Source of the DNA: S5-327 sp965200975
GTDB lineage: Bacteria; Chloroflexota; Dehalococcoidia; Lucifugimonadales; Australimonadaceae
NCBI GenBank assembly: GCA_965200975.1
Contig: OZ241740.1
Coordinates: 1,798,001 to 1,862,000, forward strand
Direction: 5' to 3'
DNA length: 64,000 nt
A program made the translations under genes and the position numbers. The notes below the pieces were generated by a model, which saw only the letters and a list, made by a program, of their open reading frames with translations, searched no databases and was not told the DNA's origin. This document shows positions 1-8,180 of this stretch, piece after piece (the stretch's first letter is position 1; the number at the start of each line of letters is the position of its first letter).

Positions 1-85
1 CCGGGGCATTCCTACCCCCGCCACCGACGCGCTCAACGCGCTGCTCGCGCCTATGGCGAGCGGCAAGGCCGGGCAAGTGGTATAG
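1..85 (+). CDS. C-terminal end of a ketopantoate reductase-like protein (partial)
   Basis: An open frame enters from the left edge and ends at TAG 83-85. The 27 visible residues include GIPTPATDALNALLAPMA, which resembles the C-terminal helix of ketopantoate reductase (PanE/ApbA) proteins, where a G-x-P-TP-x-N/T-D-x-L-x-x-L pattern is common. That enzyme reduces 2-dehydropantoate with NADPH in pantothenate synthesis, although many family members act on other substrates. Only the tail is visible, so the family call rests on one short motif. The next gene starts 35 bases downstream from its own promoter-like element. Confidence 0.5.
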   Translation, partial: RGIPTPATDALNALLAPMASGKAGQVV

Positions 86-105
86 CCGCCCACACTCCCG
101 GAGCC

Positions 106-111
106 TATAAT
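106..111 (+). promoter_or_regulatory. -10 element (TATAAT) of a probably leaderless transcript
   Basis: A perfect TATAAT lies nine bases before the ATG at 121. Transcription starting 6-8 bases downstream would begin at or just before the start codon, and no Shine-Dalgarno sequence is visible. The SDR mRNA is therefore probably leaderless. No clear -35 hexamer is seen. Confidence 0.5.
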
Positions 112-120
112 CCGCCACCT

Positions 121-891
121 ATGGGCGAGACTCCTTTCAGATTGGACGGCAGGACTGCGGTGGTCACCGGCGGCAGCCAAGGCATCGGCAAGGCGGTTTG
201 CCTTGCGCTCGCGCGCGCCGGCGCCGCCGTCGCCGTAACCAATCTCGCCGAAAAACGCCGCGACGTCGACCTGCTCGTAACCGAAATCGAGGCGGAGGGC
301 GGCGCGGCGCGGGGCTACGACCTCGACGTTGCCCGCGCCGGCGAAATCGGGCCGGTTCTCGACGCCATCGCCGGCGATATGGGCAGCCTCGACATCCTCG
401 TGAACAACGCCGGCATCCGCGCCGCGGCGCCCGCCCTTGACGTCACCGAGGAGCTGTGGGACGCTGTCCACTCCGTCAACCTGAAAGGGACGTTCTTCAC
501 GGCCCAGGCGGCGGCGCGCCATATGCTCGCCAACGGTTACGGACGCATCATCAATGTAGCGTCGCAACTGGCCGTCACGGCGACCGTCAACCGCTCGGTC
601 TACATCTCCACGAAAGGCGGAGCGGCGGCGCTCACCAAAGCGCTGGCCCTCGAATGGGCGGACCGCGGGGTGACGGTCAATGCCATCGGCCCCGGCCCGA
701 CCGACACCCCCATGACGCAAGGCGGCGACCCCACTCGCCCCGACCTCGCCGCATTCCTGCAGCGCTCCCCTCTCGGCAGGCGGCTCGAACCCTCCGAAAT
801 CGCAGGCGCCGTCGTCTTCCTGGCAAGCGCGGAGGCCGGCGCCGTCAACGGACACCTCCTGCTTGTCGACGCCGGCTGGAGCGTCAGCTAG
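121..891 (+). CDS. SDR-family NAD(P)-dependent oxidoreductase
   Basis: A 256-residue classical short-chain dehydrogenase/reductase. The cofactor motif TGGSQGIG lies near residues 17-24, NNAG near 96-99, and the catalytic Ser/Tyr/Lys set includes YISTK near residue 161. The C-terminal segment ends in the usual VDAGWSVS. Length and motif order match FabG-like SDRs, but the substrate cannot be inferred. The ATG at 121 is favoured because a TATAAT sits immediately upstream. Its last 8 bases overlap the convergent DUF3179 gene. Confidence 0.93.
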   Translation: MGETPFRLDGRTAVVTGGSQGIGKAVCLALARAGAAVAVTNLAEKRRDVDLLVTEIEAEGGAARGYDLDVARAGEIGPVLDAIAGDMGSLDILVNNAGIRAAAPALDVTEELWDAVHSVNLKGTFFTAQAAARHMLANGYGRIINVASQLAVTATVNRSVYISTKGGAAALTKALALEWADRGVTVNAIGPGPTDTPMTQGGDPTRPDLAAFLQRSPLGRRLEPSEIAGAVVFLASAEAGAVNGHLLLVDAGWSVS

Positions 892-3034
892 CTCCCTGTC
901 CGCCTCGGAAGATCTCCCCGCCAGGGTTGAGCGCCGCCCACGCGAACCAGAAACTGTTGGTCTGCGGCGCAGGCTGCAGCCTCCGCCCTTCGAGGGGGCC
1001 GCCGACCGCCCTGCCCGACACGCTCCACTCCGAGCCGGTTTGGGCGTCGACGAACAGTTTGCCTTCCCTGGAGAATGTGAGCCGCTGTCCATCGACCCGT
1101 GAGTCGAACGCTGCGGCGGCGCCTACATCCCGTCCCCGCGCAATGTCGATGTGGCTCAATGCCGACGCTGTCCCCGGCGCCCAGAATACAACCGTAGGCG
1201 CGCCGCCGAACTCGAACTGAGCAGGCCCGGCGTCGAGCCCGGAGAGCGGCACAGCGAGCGCCTCTCCTCCTGCGCGCAGGCCAAGGACGCGCGCGTGCGC
1301 CGGCATACGCGGATCGAGTTCGCCGCCGTGCAGCGCCTCCGGAGGATTGAAGTCGGCGTCGAAGTACGGGTTGAAGTCATAGTCGCCGGCGAATCCCGCG
1401 TTGACCGAAAGCGCCGCGTCGTTCGGGTAAGCGCGCTTGAACTCCGCCCAGGAGATGAGCAAACCCGGCAGTAGCGCCAACCTGGACCCTGCAAGCTCTC
1501 CGGCGACGGCTTCGCCTGTTCCTTGCTGCCACCAGCTTTCCGTAGCCTCGTCGTACAGAAGCTGGTTGTTGAATCGCAGCGCTCCGGACGCCTGGAATAA
1601 GGGCGCCGCTATCCCCACGCGCCGCTCGAATGCGAGCGCGGTGTTCGTCAGCGGGGAGTAGGTCGCCAGCACCGGCTTGCTGCCTAGTTCATCGTTCACG
1701 ATCGGATGCCAGATGAGGACGCGCAAGGGGTACGCTCTCGCCTCGCCGCCCGCCTCGACGGCAAGCACCGGCTCCGCATCTCCCATCCACTCATCCGCGT
1801 CCGTAACGGAGTCGTAGGCGCCCGCGCTGCCGATGTTGAGCGCCGAGCGAGGGGGCCGCCGCGTCCCGCTTGCAAGCAGCTCCGCCGGGTCGACGGTCAT
1901 TCGGAGAAAGTCCGTCTTCCATTCACCCAGAGGAACGCCTGCGGCAGTCAAGGCCTGCGCAGCCTCGGCCTCGTCCAGGTCGACTACTACCGGCTCGCCG
2001 TTGCGCAGGAGCGCAGGCAGCCGCCACCACACGAAACCCTCCGCGCGCTCGTTCAGCCCTTGCGGCGCCCACGCGATCCTCGGCGCGGGGTCGTCGACAG
2101 CGGCGAGCGCCCTGCCGCGCGTCAGCTGACACGTAACGCCCGTCGACTCCGTGCCCGGACAGATGTCGGTGGTTGTCGCAATCGGGCGGTCGAGGAGCCA
2201 TCCGTCGAACGTCGCCGCCTGAAACGTGAGCGGCAGGCCGAGCTGCGAGCCGTCTTGCGACTCCACTCGCGCCTCGAAAGGAACGTACTCGAACCCGGCG
2301 GGCGCCGGAGGGCCGTCTCCGCGCTTCCCCGGCGTAAGCCTTACGGACAGCAGACGCCCGCCGGAATCGGTCATCTCCGCGCTCGCGCCTTCCGGCAGCG
2401 GACGCGCGAATGCGCCGGCCTCGTCTTCCTCGCTCATCGCCGCTTCGCCGCAGTCCGAGGCAAGAGGCAAGGACGCTGCGCCGGAAGCTATCGACGCCGG
2501 GTCGAGCCACCATGCGCCGCCGGCTACCACCCAGCGATCGACGCGGAGCACCGGCGGCGCGATGCTGCGCCCGAACGCCCTCGCCCTGCGCGTTGTCTGC
2601 GCCTCGCCGTCCGCAACCTCAACGCCGGCAAGCTCCCACTCCAGCTCCGGCAGCTCCACCAGCTGGGCGTACAGAGGCTGCGTTCGGGCGAGCGCAGCCT
2701 CCGCCTCGAGCGCAGCGCGGCGGACGTGCTCCGCCGCCCGGGCCGAGAACGACTCCGGATCGCACGGCTCTCCGGGCCCGGCGGCGCCGGGCGCAAGCGA
2801 ATTGCCCAGCGCGGCCCAGTCGTTCCGGGAGAGGTCGGCGTACGCAAACCGCGCGAACTCCTTCAAATCGTCGATGCCCGTGAACGTCTGCCCTGCCGGC
2901 GGGCGCGAGGACGATAGCGGCAGCGGCGGCTCCGCGCGCCCCGGATCGGCAAGGAATGCGCCGGCCGCCGCGACGCCGGCGACGAACACAGCCGCAAGCA
3001 GCAGAGGAGCAGTGCGGCGCAGCCCGGCCCTCAT
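884..3034 (-). CDS. Exported DUF3179-domain protein
   Basis: A 716-residue protein with an N-terminal signal peptide (basic residues, then a hydrophobic run over residues 9-29) and therefore probably exported or membrane-anchored. The C-terminal ~310 residues (about 405-710) match DUF3179: ARAYPLRVLIWHPIVND, then TYSPLTNTALAFERR, SGALRFNNQLLYDE and ESWWQQGTGEAVAG. The Cys-containing TYCPLC segment I would expect in this family reads TYSPLT here, so the usual cysteines are absent. The region between the signal peptide and DUF3179 has no domain I recognise. The family has no established biochemical role. Start ATG 3034. It is convergent with the preceding SDR. Confidence 0.85.
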   Translation of the reverse strand: MRAGLRRTAPLLLAAVFVAGVAAAGAFLADPGRAEPPLPLSSSRPPAGQTFTGIDDLKEFARFAYADLSRNDWAALGNSLAPGAAGPGEPCDPESFSARAAEHVRRAALEAEAALARTQPLYAQLVELPELEWELAGVEVADGEAQTTRRARAFGRSIAPPVLRVDRWVVAGGAWWLDPASIASGAASLPLASDCGEAAMSEEDEAGAFARPLPEGASAEMTDSGGRLLSVRLTPGKRGDGPPAPAGFEYVPFEARVESQDGSQLGLPLTFQAATFDGWLLDRPIATTTDICPGTESTGVTCQLTRGRALAAVDDPAPRIAWAPQGLNERAEGFVWWRLPALLRNGEPVVVDLDEAEAAQALTAAGVPLGEWKTDFLRMTVDPAELLASGTRRPPRSALNIGSAGAYDSVTDADEWMGDAEPVLAVEAGGEARAYPLRVLIWHPIVNDELGSKPVLATYSPLTNTALAFERRVGIAAPLFQASGALRFNNQLLYDEATESWWQQGTGEAVAGELAGSRLALLPGLLISWAEFKRAYPNDAALSVNAGFAGDYDFNPYFDADFNPPEALHGGELDPRMPAHARVLGLRAGGEALAVPLSGLDAGPAQFEFGGAPTVVFWAPGTASALSHIDIARGRDVGAAAAFDSRVDGQRLTFSREGKLFVDAQTGSEWSVSGRAVGGPLEGRRLQPAPQTNSFWFAWAALNPGGEIFRGGQGAS

Positions 3035-3082
3035 AGCGCTCCAGCGCTGCAGTCCGCGCGGCGCAACCGCGTCTCCCCGGCC

Positions 3083-4924
3083 TCAGTCAACTCGGCCAAG
3101 CGCCGAGCGCAACTCGGACGTGAGCGCAGGGACGACCTCTTCCCAGTCCCCCAGGATGCCGATGTCGCACTGGCCGCGGAAAAACGAGGCGCGTTTCGAG
3201 TTGTTGACGACGAGCACCGTGCCGCTCCGTTGAATGCCGACCGTGTGGTTGAAGTCGCCCCGAACGCCGATGCCGATGTAGAGAGCCGGCGCGATCGAGC
3301 GGCCCGTCAGCCCCACCTGGCGCTGGCGCGGCATCCATCCGGCTTCCACCACATCGCGCGTGCAGGCGAATTCGGCGCCTAGCAGGTCGCGCAGTTCATG
3401 CAGCCGGACGATCTGCTCCGGGCCGCCGACTCCCTTCCCGACGCAGATGACCACCGGCGCCTTGTCGAGCGCCGCGGCGTCGTCGCCGGGCGCGGCGCGG
3501 AACTCGATCGACAGCGGGCCGCCGGCGCCCGGAATGGCCGGGGGCAAGTCGAGGACGTCCGCTTTCCGCGCAGGATTGGGCCGGAGCGCTTCGAAGACGC
3601 CGGGCCGCACCGTCGCCATGTTCGGCAGCGTCCGCGAGTAGATCGGCGCAACGACGTTCCCTCCGAACGCGGGCTTGAGCTGGGCCAGCCTTCCCTCATC
3701 GTCGACCTCCAGCCCGATGCAGTCGCCCGTGAGCCCGAGTCCGAGCCGCGCCGCCGTGCGCGCCGCCATATCGCGCCCGTTCGGCGTCGAGGGCAGCAGC
3801 ACCGCATAGGGGCGGTGGGCCTCGATCGCCGCCGCCAGCGTCGACGCGTAAGCGTCGGTCGAGTACCGCGCCAGACTCGGATCGAGCGCCTGCATAACCC
3901 GGTCTGCGCCCGCCTGCGCAAGAGCGCTCGAATAAGCGGCGGCGTCCGGCCCGCCGATAACGAGCGCGGCGACTACGCCGGCAGTCGCATCGGCGACGGG
4001 CTGCGCGGCGGCGAGCAGTTCGTACGAGACGGGACGCAGCCCCGAGAGATCGGCCTCCGCCACAATCCACGTCTCCGGACCCGTGAGCCGCGCCGTATCC
4101 GGAGGCGCCGCGCCGCCGTCCTCCGCTGCGCCCCCAAGGTCGAGAGCGCCTCGCGCCCGGAGCAGCGCCGCCGCTTGGCGCGCAGCCTCCGCCGCTTGCT
4201 CCTCCTCGATAATCGCGCCCTCGCGGGACGACGACGCCTGCCGGATTTCGGCAACCCACGTTGGCGAGCCTGCAGCGCCGAACTGTCCCGGATCGGCGGC
4301 GAGGCTAGCCGCCTTGATCTCCGGAATGTCCTGCTCCTCCGCCGCTCGAATGTCCTCGCGCGCAGGAGCAGTGTCGGGAGCGACCCCTTCCGTTACGGTA
4401 ACGAGCAACGGCAGGGCGCCTTCGACGACTTCCACGCCGTTCTCGAGCGTCCGCTCGGCGCGAACACGGCCTTCAGCCTGGACTTCCAGCTTGGCGGCGC
4501 TCGTTATCTGGCCCAGACCGAGCAGTTCGGCGACCTCCGGGCCGACCTGACCCGTCTCCGCGTCGACGCTGTTGTTGCCGAACAGCACGAGGTCGTATCC
4601 GCCGCCGTTCAGCGCAAGCGCCAGGGCGCGAGCCGTTGCGAGCGTATCAGCCCCTGCGAACGCCGGATCATTCAGGTGAAAGACTGCATCGACGCCCATA
4701 GCGAGGCAGCGCGCCAACCCGCGCCTGGCGTCGGGCGGGCCCATGGTGTACGCCGTTACGCGGCCCCCATGCTCGCGCTTCAGTTCGACCGCCCGATTGA
4801 CGGCGAGCACGTCGAACGGGTTCAGTTCGTTCGGCACGCCCTCGCGCACGATGCGCCTCGTTTCGGGGTCGAACCGCAACCGCGCAACGACGGGCGTCCA
4901 CTTCACGCAAACGGCAATGTTCAT
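3083..4924 (-). CDS. etfBA: Electron transfer flavoprotein, beta and alpha subunits fused in one chain
   Basis: This 613-residue protein contains a whole EtfB (about residues 1-250: MNIAVCVKWTPV, ELNPFDVLAVNRAVELK, and the nucleotide-loop-like VDAETGQVGP) followed by EtfA (about 275-613: AAIEAHRPYAVLLPSTPNGRD, LTGDCIGLEV and a C-terminal FAD-binding segment with QVGLTGRSIAPALYIGIGVRG). ETF is normally a heterodimer that carries electrons from flavin dehydrogenases to ETF:quinone oxidoreductase or other acceptors. A long Ala/Glu-rich linker near residues 215-275 joins the two halves. The FAD signature deviates from the usual G-x-I/V-Q-H: it reads GDFNH here. No ETF-quinone oxidoreductase gene is in the window. 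Start ATG 4924. Confidence 0.93.
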   Translation of the reverse strand: MNIAVCVKWTPVVARLRFDPETRRIVREGVPNELNPFDVLAVNRAVELKREHGGRVTAYTMGPPDARRGLARCLAMGVDAVFHLNDPAFAGADTLATARALALALNGGGYDLVLFGNNSVDAETGQVGPEVAELLGLGQITSAAKLEVQAEGRVRAERTLENGVEVVEGALPLLVTVTEGVAPDTAPAREDIRAAEEQDIPEIKAASLAADPGQFGAAGSPTWVAEIRQASSSREGAIIEEEQAAEAARQAAALLRARGALDLGGAAEDGGAAPPDTARLTGPETWIVAEADLSGLRPVSYELLAAAQPVADATAGVVAALVIGGPDAAAYSSALAQAGADRVMQALDPSLARYSTDAYASTLAAAIEAHRPYAVLLPSTPNGRDMAARTAARLGLGLTGDCIGLEVDDEGRLAQLKPAFGGNVVAPIYSRTLPNMATVRPGVFEALRPNPARKADVLDLPPAIPGAGGPLSIEFRAAPGDDAAALDKAPVVICVGKGVGGPEQIVRLHELRDLLGAEFACTRDVVEAGWMPRQRQVGLTGRSIAPALYIGIGVRGDFNHTVGIQRSGTVLVVNNSKRASFFRGQCDIGILGDWEEVVPALTSELRSALGRVD

Positions 4925-4969
4925 GGTCTCGCTCGGAGGTTGGCGTCCCGCAAGGCGCTCTCTACAGGT

Positions 4970-5761
4970 CTACAGGATGGAGGCGCCGCCGTCGATCAGG
5001 AATGTCTGTCCGGTGATATAGGCGCCCGCGTCCGACGCGAGATACACGGCCATCAGCCCCGCGTCGCGCAGCGGGCCGCCCCTGCCGAGGGGGACGCGAG
5101 GCCTGATCTCCGCTTCGTGCCGCGCGAGGTCCTCCGGGCTCTCCTGCTCCGGATCCGGGAAGAGTCCGGGCGCAATAGCATTGACGCGGACGCCGTGCGG
5201 CGCCCACTCGAGCGCGACGGACTCTGTGAGTTTGGTGAGGCCGGCCTTGCCTGCAGCGTACGCCGAGCCGTTCGCAAGCGCGCGGAACGCCCGAACGCCG
5301 CTGACGTTGAGCGCCACGCCCTGGCCGCGAGCGAGCAGATGCGGACCGAACACCCGGCAGCCCTCGAATACGGACGTGAGGTTGATGTCGACGATGCGAC
5401 GCCAGTCCGCGCTGCTCATACCCGGGGCGCCGCTCCCGCCCGGCAGCGTCGACAACGGCTGCCGCAGCGAGTCGCCGACGCTGTTCACGACGATAGAGAT
5501 ATCCGGGAAATCGGAGAGCGCTTGCGACGCGAAAGCGTCCATCGACGCGCCGTCGGTGGCGTCGGCGGTGTAGCCCTTCGCCTTGACGCCGAACGCCGCC
5601 GCCCGCTCCGCCGCCTCGAACACTTTGGCGGGCGTCAGCGCGGCGATAGCGACGTCAGCCCCTGCCTCGGCAAGGGTCAGCGCTATGCCGCGTCCAATGC
5701 CGCGCCCTCCGCCGATGACGACGGCCTGCTTTCCCTGCACGCTGAAGTCCTGAAGCGTCAC
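4970..5761 (-). CDS. SDR-family oxidoreductase
   Basis: A 263-residue classical SDR. The cofactor motif is GGGRGIG (about residues 17-23), catalytic YAAGK lies near residue 167, and the tail is YITGQTFLIDGGASIL. The usual NNAG motif reads NSVG (about residues 91-94), a moderate deviation. The start is GTG (5761) with AGAGGA eight bases upstream. It lies 45 bases from etfBA and 63 from the aldolase-like gene on the same strand, so all three may be co-transcribed. The substrate is unknown; an oxidation step delivering electrons to the neighbouring ETF is a guess. Confidence 0.91.
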   Translation of the reverse strand: MTLQDFSVQGKQAVVIGGGRGIGRGIALTLAEAGADVAIAALTPAKVFEAAERAAAFGVKAKGYTADATDGASMDAFASQALSDFPDISIVVNSVGDSLRQPLSTLPGGSGAPGMSSADWRRIVDINLTSVFEGCRVFGPHLLARGQGVALNVSGVRAFRALANGSAYAAGKAGLTKLTESVALEWAPHGVRVNAIAPGLFPDPEQESPEDLARHEAEIRPRVPLGRGGPLRDAGLMAVYLASDAGAYITGQTFLIDGGASIL

Positions 5762-5824
5762 TGTAATAGTCCTCTTCGCGCCTGTCGGATAAACGGAAGC
5801 CTCTGCGCCGCGCCTGCCGCCGGC

Positions 5825-6562
5825 CTACGTCCAGCCGCGGTTCCACGTCTCGCCGCGGGCCATCTTGCGAGTGTAGTACCGCCAGTCGTCGGAGTGCTCC
5901 ACTACGGGGCGGTTGATGGCGCGCTGGCGTTCGCGCATCTTCTGCGCGTTGCCGGCCATCTCCTCCTGGAAGGCGCCGTCGACTCCGTTGAAGCCGAGCA
6001 GACGCGCCGCCTGAATGAGCTTCGCCGTGCGCTCCATATGCACCGCGTTGAAGCACGCCTCATCGATGCTCTTGCCTACCGCAACGATGCCGTGGCCGTT
6101 GATGGTCATCCCGGGAAAGTCGCCTATCGTCTGCGCGATCGCGTCGCCGTCGGCGTCGTCCGACACATAGACCGGCGTGGGGTAGACCGGGAGTCCGTCG
6201 GGCCCGAACTTGGCCGAGGCGAGGTGGACGGCGCTCACCGGAACGCCCGCGAGGCCGAGCACGATGCACATCGGCGCGTGGGCGTGCACGATGCCGTTCA
6301 CCTCCGGCTTGGCGCGGAAGATGCGCGTATAGATGGCGGCCTCGCCCGGCACGGCGCCCTCTCCCGAGATCTTGTTGCCGTCCATATCGAACTGCATCAG
6401 CCAGTTCTCCCCGCCCGCCTGCGGAGCGCGAAGCATCTTCACGGCAATTCCTTCCCCGTTGGGGAGACGAACCCCGACATGGCCGATGATGTCGCCGAAC
6501 TCCCATTCGAGGATAGTTGAGGCCGACACCAGGTCTTGCTGCAACTCCTCGGTCTCGCTCAT
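5825..6562 (-). CDS. Class II aldolase/adducin-family protein
   Basis: A 245-residue protein of the class II aldolase/adducin fold. The metal ligands are visible as VHAHAPM (about residue 95) and NGHGIV (about 156), the HxH plus distal His arrangement of fuculose-phosphate aldolase-type zinc enzymes. Members cleave or epimerise sugar phosphates, but many are decarboxylases or unassigned, and nothing here fixes the substrate. An upstream in-frame codon at 6586 exists, but ATG 6562 is preferred because GGAGG (6570-6574) lies seven bases before it. It starts 33 bases after the end of the disrupted comM gene. Confidence 0.9.
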   Translation of the reverse strand: MSETEELQQDLVSASTILEWEFGDIIGHVGVRLPNGEGIAVKMLRAPQAGGENWLMQFDMDGNKISGEGAVPGEAAIYTRIFRAKPEVNGIVHAHAPMCIVLGLAGVPVSAVHLASAKFGPDGLPVYPTPVYVSDDADGDAIAQTIGDFPGMTINGHGIVAVGKSIDEACFNAVHMERTAKLIQAARLLGFNGVDGAFQEEMAGNAQKMRERQRAINRPVVEHSDDWRYYTRKMARGETWNRGWT

Positions 6563-6595
6563 ACGGCAGCCTCCGCGAGAGATCACCCAGAGAGT

Positions 6596-8102
6596 CTACT
6601 CCAAGCTGCGCTGACGGTACTGCACTGCCTCGGCGAGATGCGCCACGCCGATTCGGTCCTCTCCGCAGAGGTCGGCCACGGTACGGGCGAGCTTGAGCGT
6701 GCGGTGGAATGCGCGCGCCGAGAGATGCAGCCGCTCCATGGCCGCCTTGGCGAGCCCGCTGGCGGCATCGTCGAGCTGGCAGTACGTCCACACGTCGGCG
6801 GGGCCCATATCGGCGTTCGTCTGCGCGCATGAGTCTCCGAACCGGGCGCGCGGCGCACACGCGCTCGCGCATCTGCGCCGAGGTCTCGCCCGTCGCCTCG
6901 CTCGTAAGCTTGTCGTACTCGACGCGGGGCACGTCTATGAAGATGTCCATACGGTCCAGCAGCGGGCCGGAGATCCGCTTCTGGTAGCGGCTTATGCTCG
7001 AGGGCGCGCATCCGCATGGCTTGCGCGGATCGCCCAGATTGCCGCAGAAGCACGGGTTCATCGCCCCAACCAGCATGAAATTCGCCGGATACGTGACCGA
7101 GCCGTTGGCCCTGCTTATCGTCACGACTTTGTCCTCGATCGGTTGGCGCAGCACTTCGAGCACGGTGTGACTGAACTCCGGCAGCTCGTCGAGGAACAGC
7201 ACGCCACGGTGACTGAGCGTCACCTCTCCCGGACGGGGCGCATTCCCGCCGCCGACCAGTCCGGCGTTGGAGATGGTGTGATGAGGCGAGCGGAACGGGC
7301 GCGTGGAGATGAGGGGCATATCCGCAGGAAGCATGCCCGCGACGCTGTAGACCTTGGTGGCCTCCAGCGCCTCCGAGGATGTCAGCGGCGGCAGTATCGA
7401 GGCCATGGCCCGGGCCAGCAGCGTCTTGCCGCTGCCCGGCGGGCCCGACATCAGTACGTTGTGGCCGCCCGCCGCCGCAACCTCCAGCGCGCGCTTGGCT
7501 TGCTCCTGACCGCGAATGTCGGCCATATCCACGGCGTACTCGGGATTGGCGAACCGGCCCTCGCCCAGCGATGCGGCGTGCGCGTCCATCGGCGCGTCGC
7601 CCCGAATGTGATCGACAAGCTCCCGCAGGGACGCGGCGCCAAGCACACTGACGCCCTCGACCAGCGCCGCCTCGTCGGCGTTCGTCGATGGCACCACCAC
7701 GGTCTTCATCCCCCGCGCCCGGGCGAGTCCGACCATCGGCAATATGCCGTCGGTATGGCGCAACTGGCCCTCGAGGGAGAGCTCGCCTATCAGGGCGGTG
7801 TCGGCGAGGCACGCCTCGATCTGCCCGCTGCTGCTGAGAATCCCTACGGCGATGGGCAGGTCGTACGACGGCCCCTGCTTGCGCAGGTCGGCAGGAGCAA
7901 GGCTCACCGTAATGCGGCGCAGGGGAAACTCGTAGCCCGAGTTGCGGATCGCCGCCCGCACCCGTTCCTTCGATTCCTGCACCGCCGCGTCCGGCAGCCC
8001 CACCACAATGAACGCCGGCAAGCCCGGCGACACGTCCACCTCGACCTCGACGATTTCGCCGTCGAGCCCTACGAGCGCACACGTTCTGGCCTTCGTTAGC
8101 AT
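6596..8102 (-). pseudogene. comM: ComM/YifB-family AAA ATPase interrupted by a frameshift
   Basis: Reading from ATG 8102, the first ~410 residues are a normal YifB/ComM (magnesium chelatase-like) ATPase: N-terminal LonC-like domain, Walker A GPPGSGKT near residue 221, LFLDELPEF Walker B and MNPCFCG. This family supports DNA branch migration during natural transformation. After ERVCAAR (near 6842-6860) the frame is lost, and the proper C-terminus (NADMGPADVWTYCQLDDA, LSARAFHRTLKLARTVADL, stop at 6596) continues in another frame. Related proteins have about five extra residues (an AARxxQxxRF region) at this point, so a deletion of roughly 14 bases in a GCGCGC-rich stretch is likely. It is either a genuine pseudogene or an assembly error. 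Confidence 0.85.
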
Positions 8103-8119
8103 GCAACACCTGTTAGCGC

Positions 8120-8147
8120 GACCCTTATTGACCCGTCAGGAAGGGTC
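8120..8147. promoter_or_regulatory. Inverted repeat between divergent comM and acyl-CoA ligase genes
   Basis: GACCCTT (8120-8126) and AAGGGTC (8141-8147) are perfect complementary 7-bp arms 14 bases apart, in the 78-base gap between two divergent genes. This is a plausible operator for a dimeric regulator, or a hairpin in the leader of the ligase mRNA. No T-tract follows. Confidence 0.35.
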
Positions 8148-8180
8148 GGATAGTTTTGCCCCACTCGTTGAGGAGCAGGG

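Noticed and set aside
3398..6520. A 1040-codon open frame on the plus strand
   Set aside because: It lies opposite etfBA, an SDR and the aldolase-like gene, all with clear motifs; its own translation is Arg-rich and without domains, typical of antisense frames in high-GC DNA.
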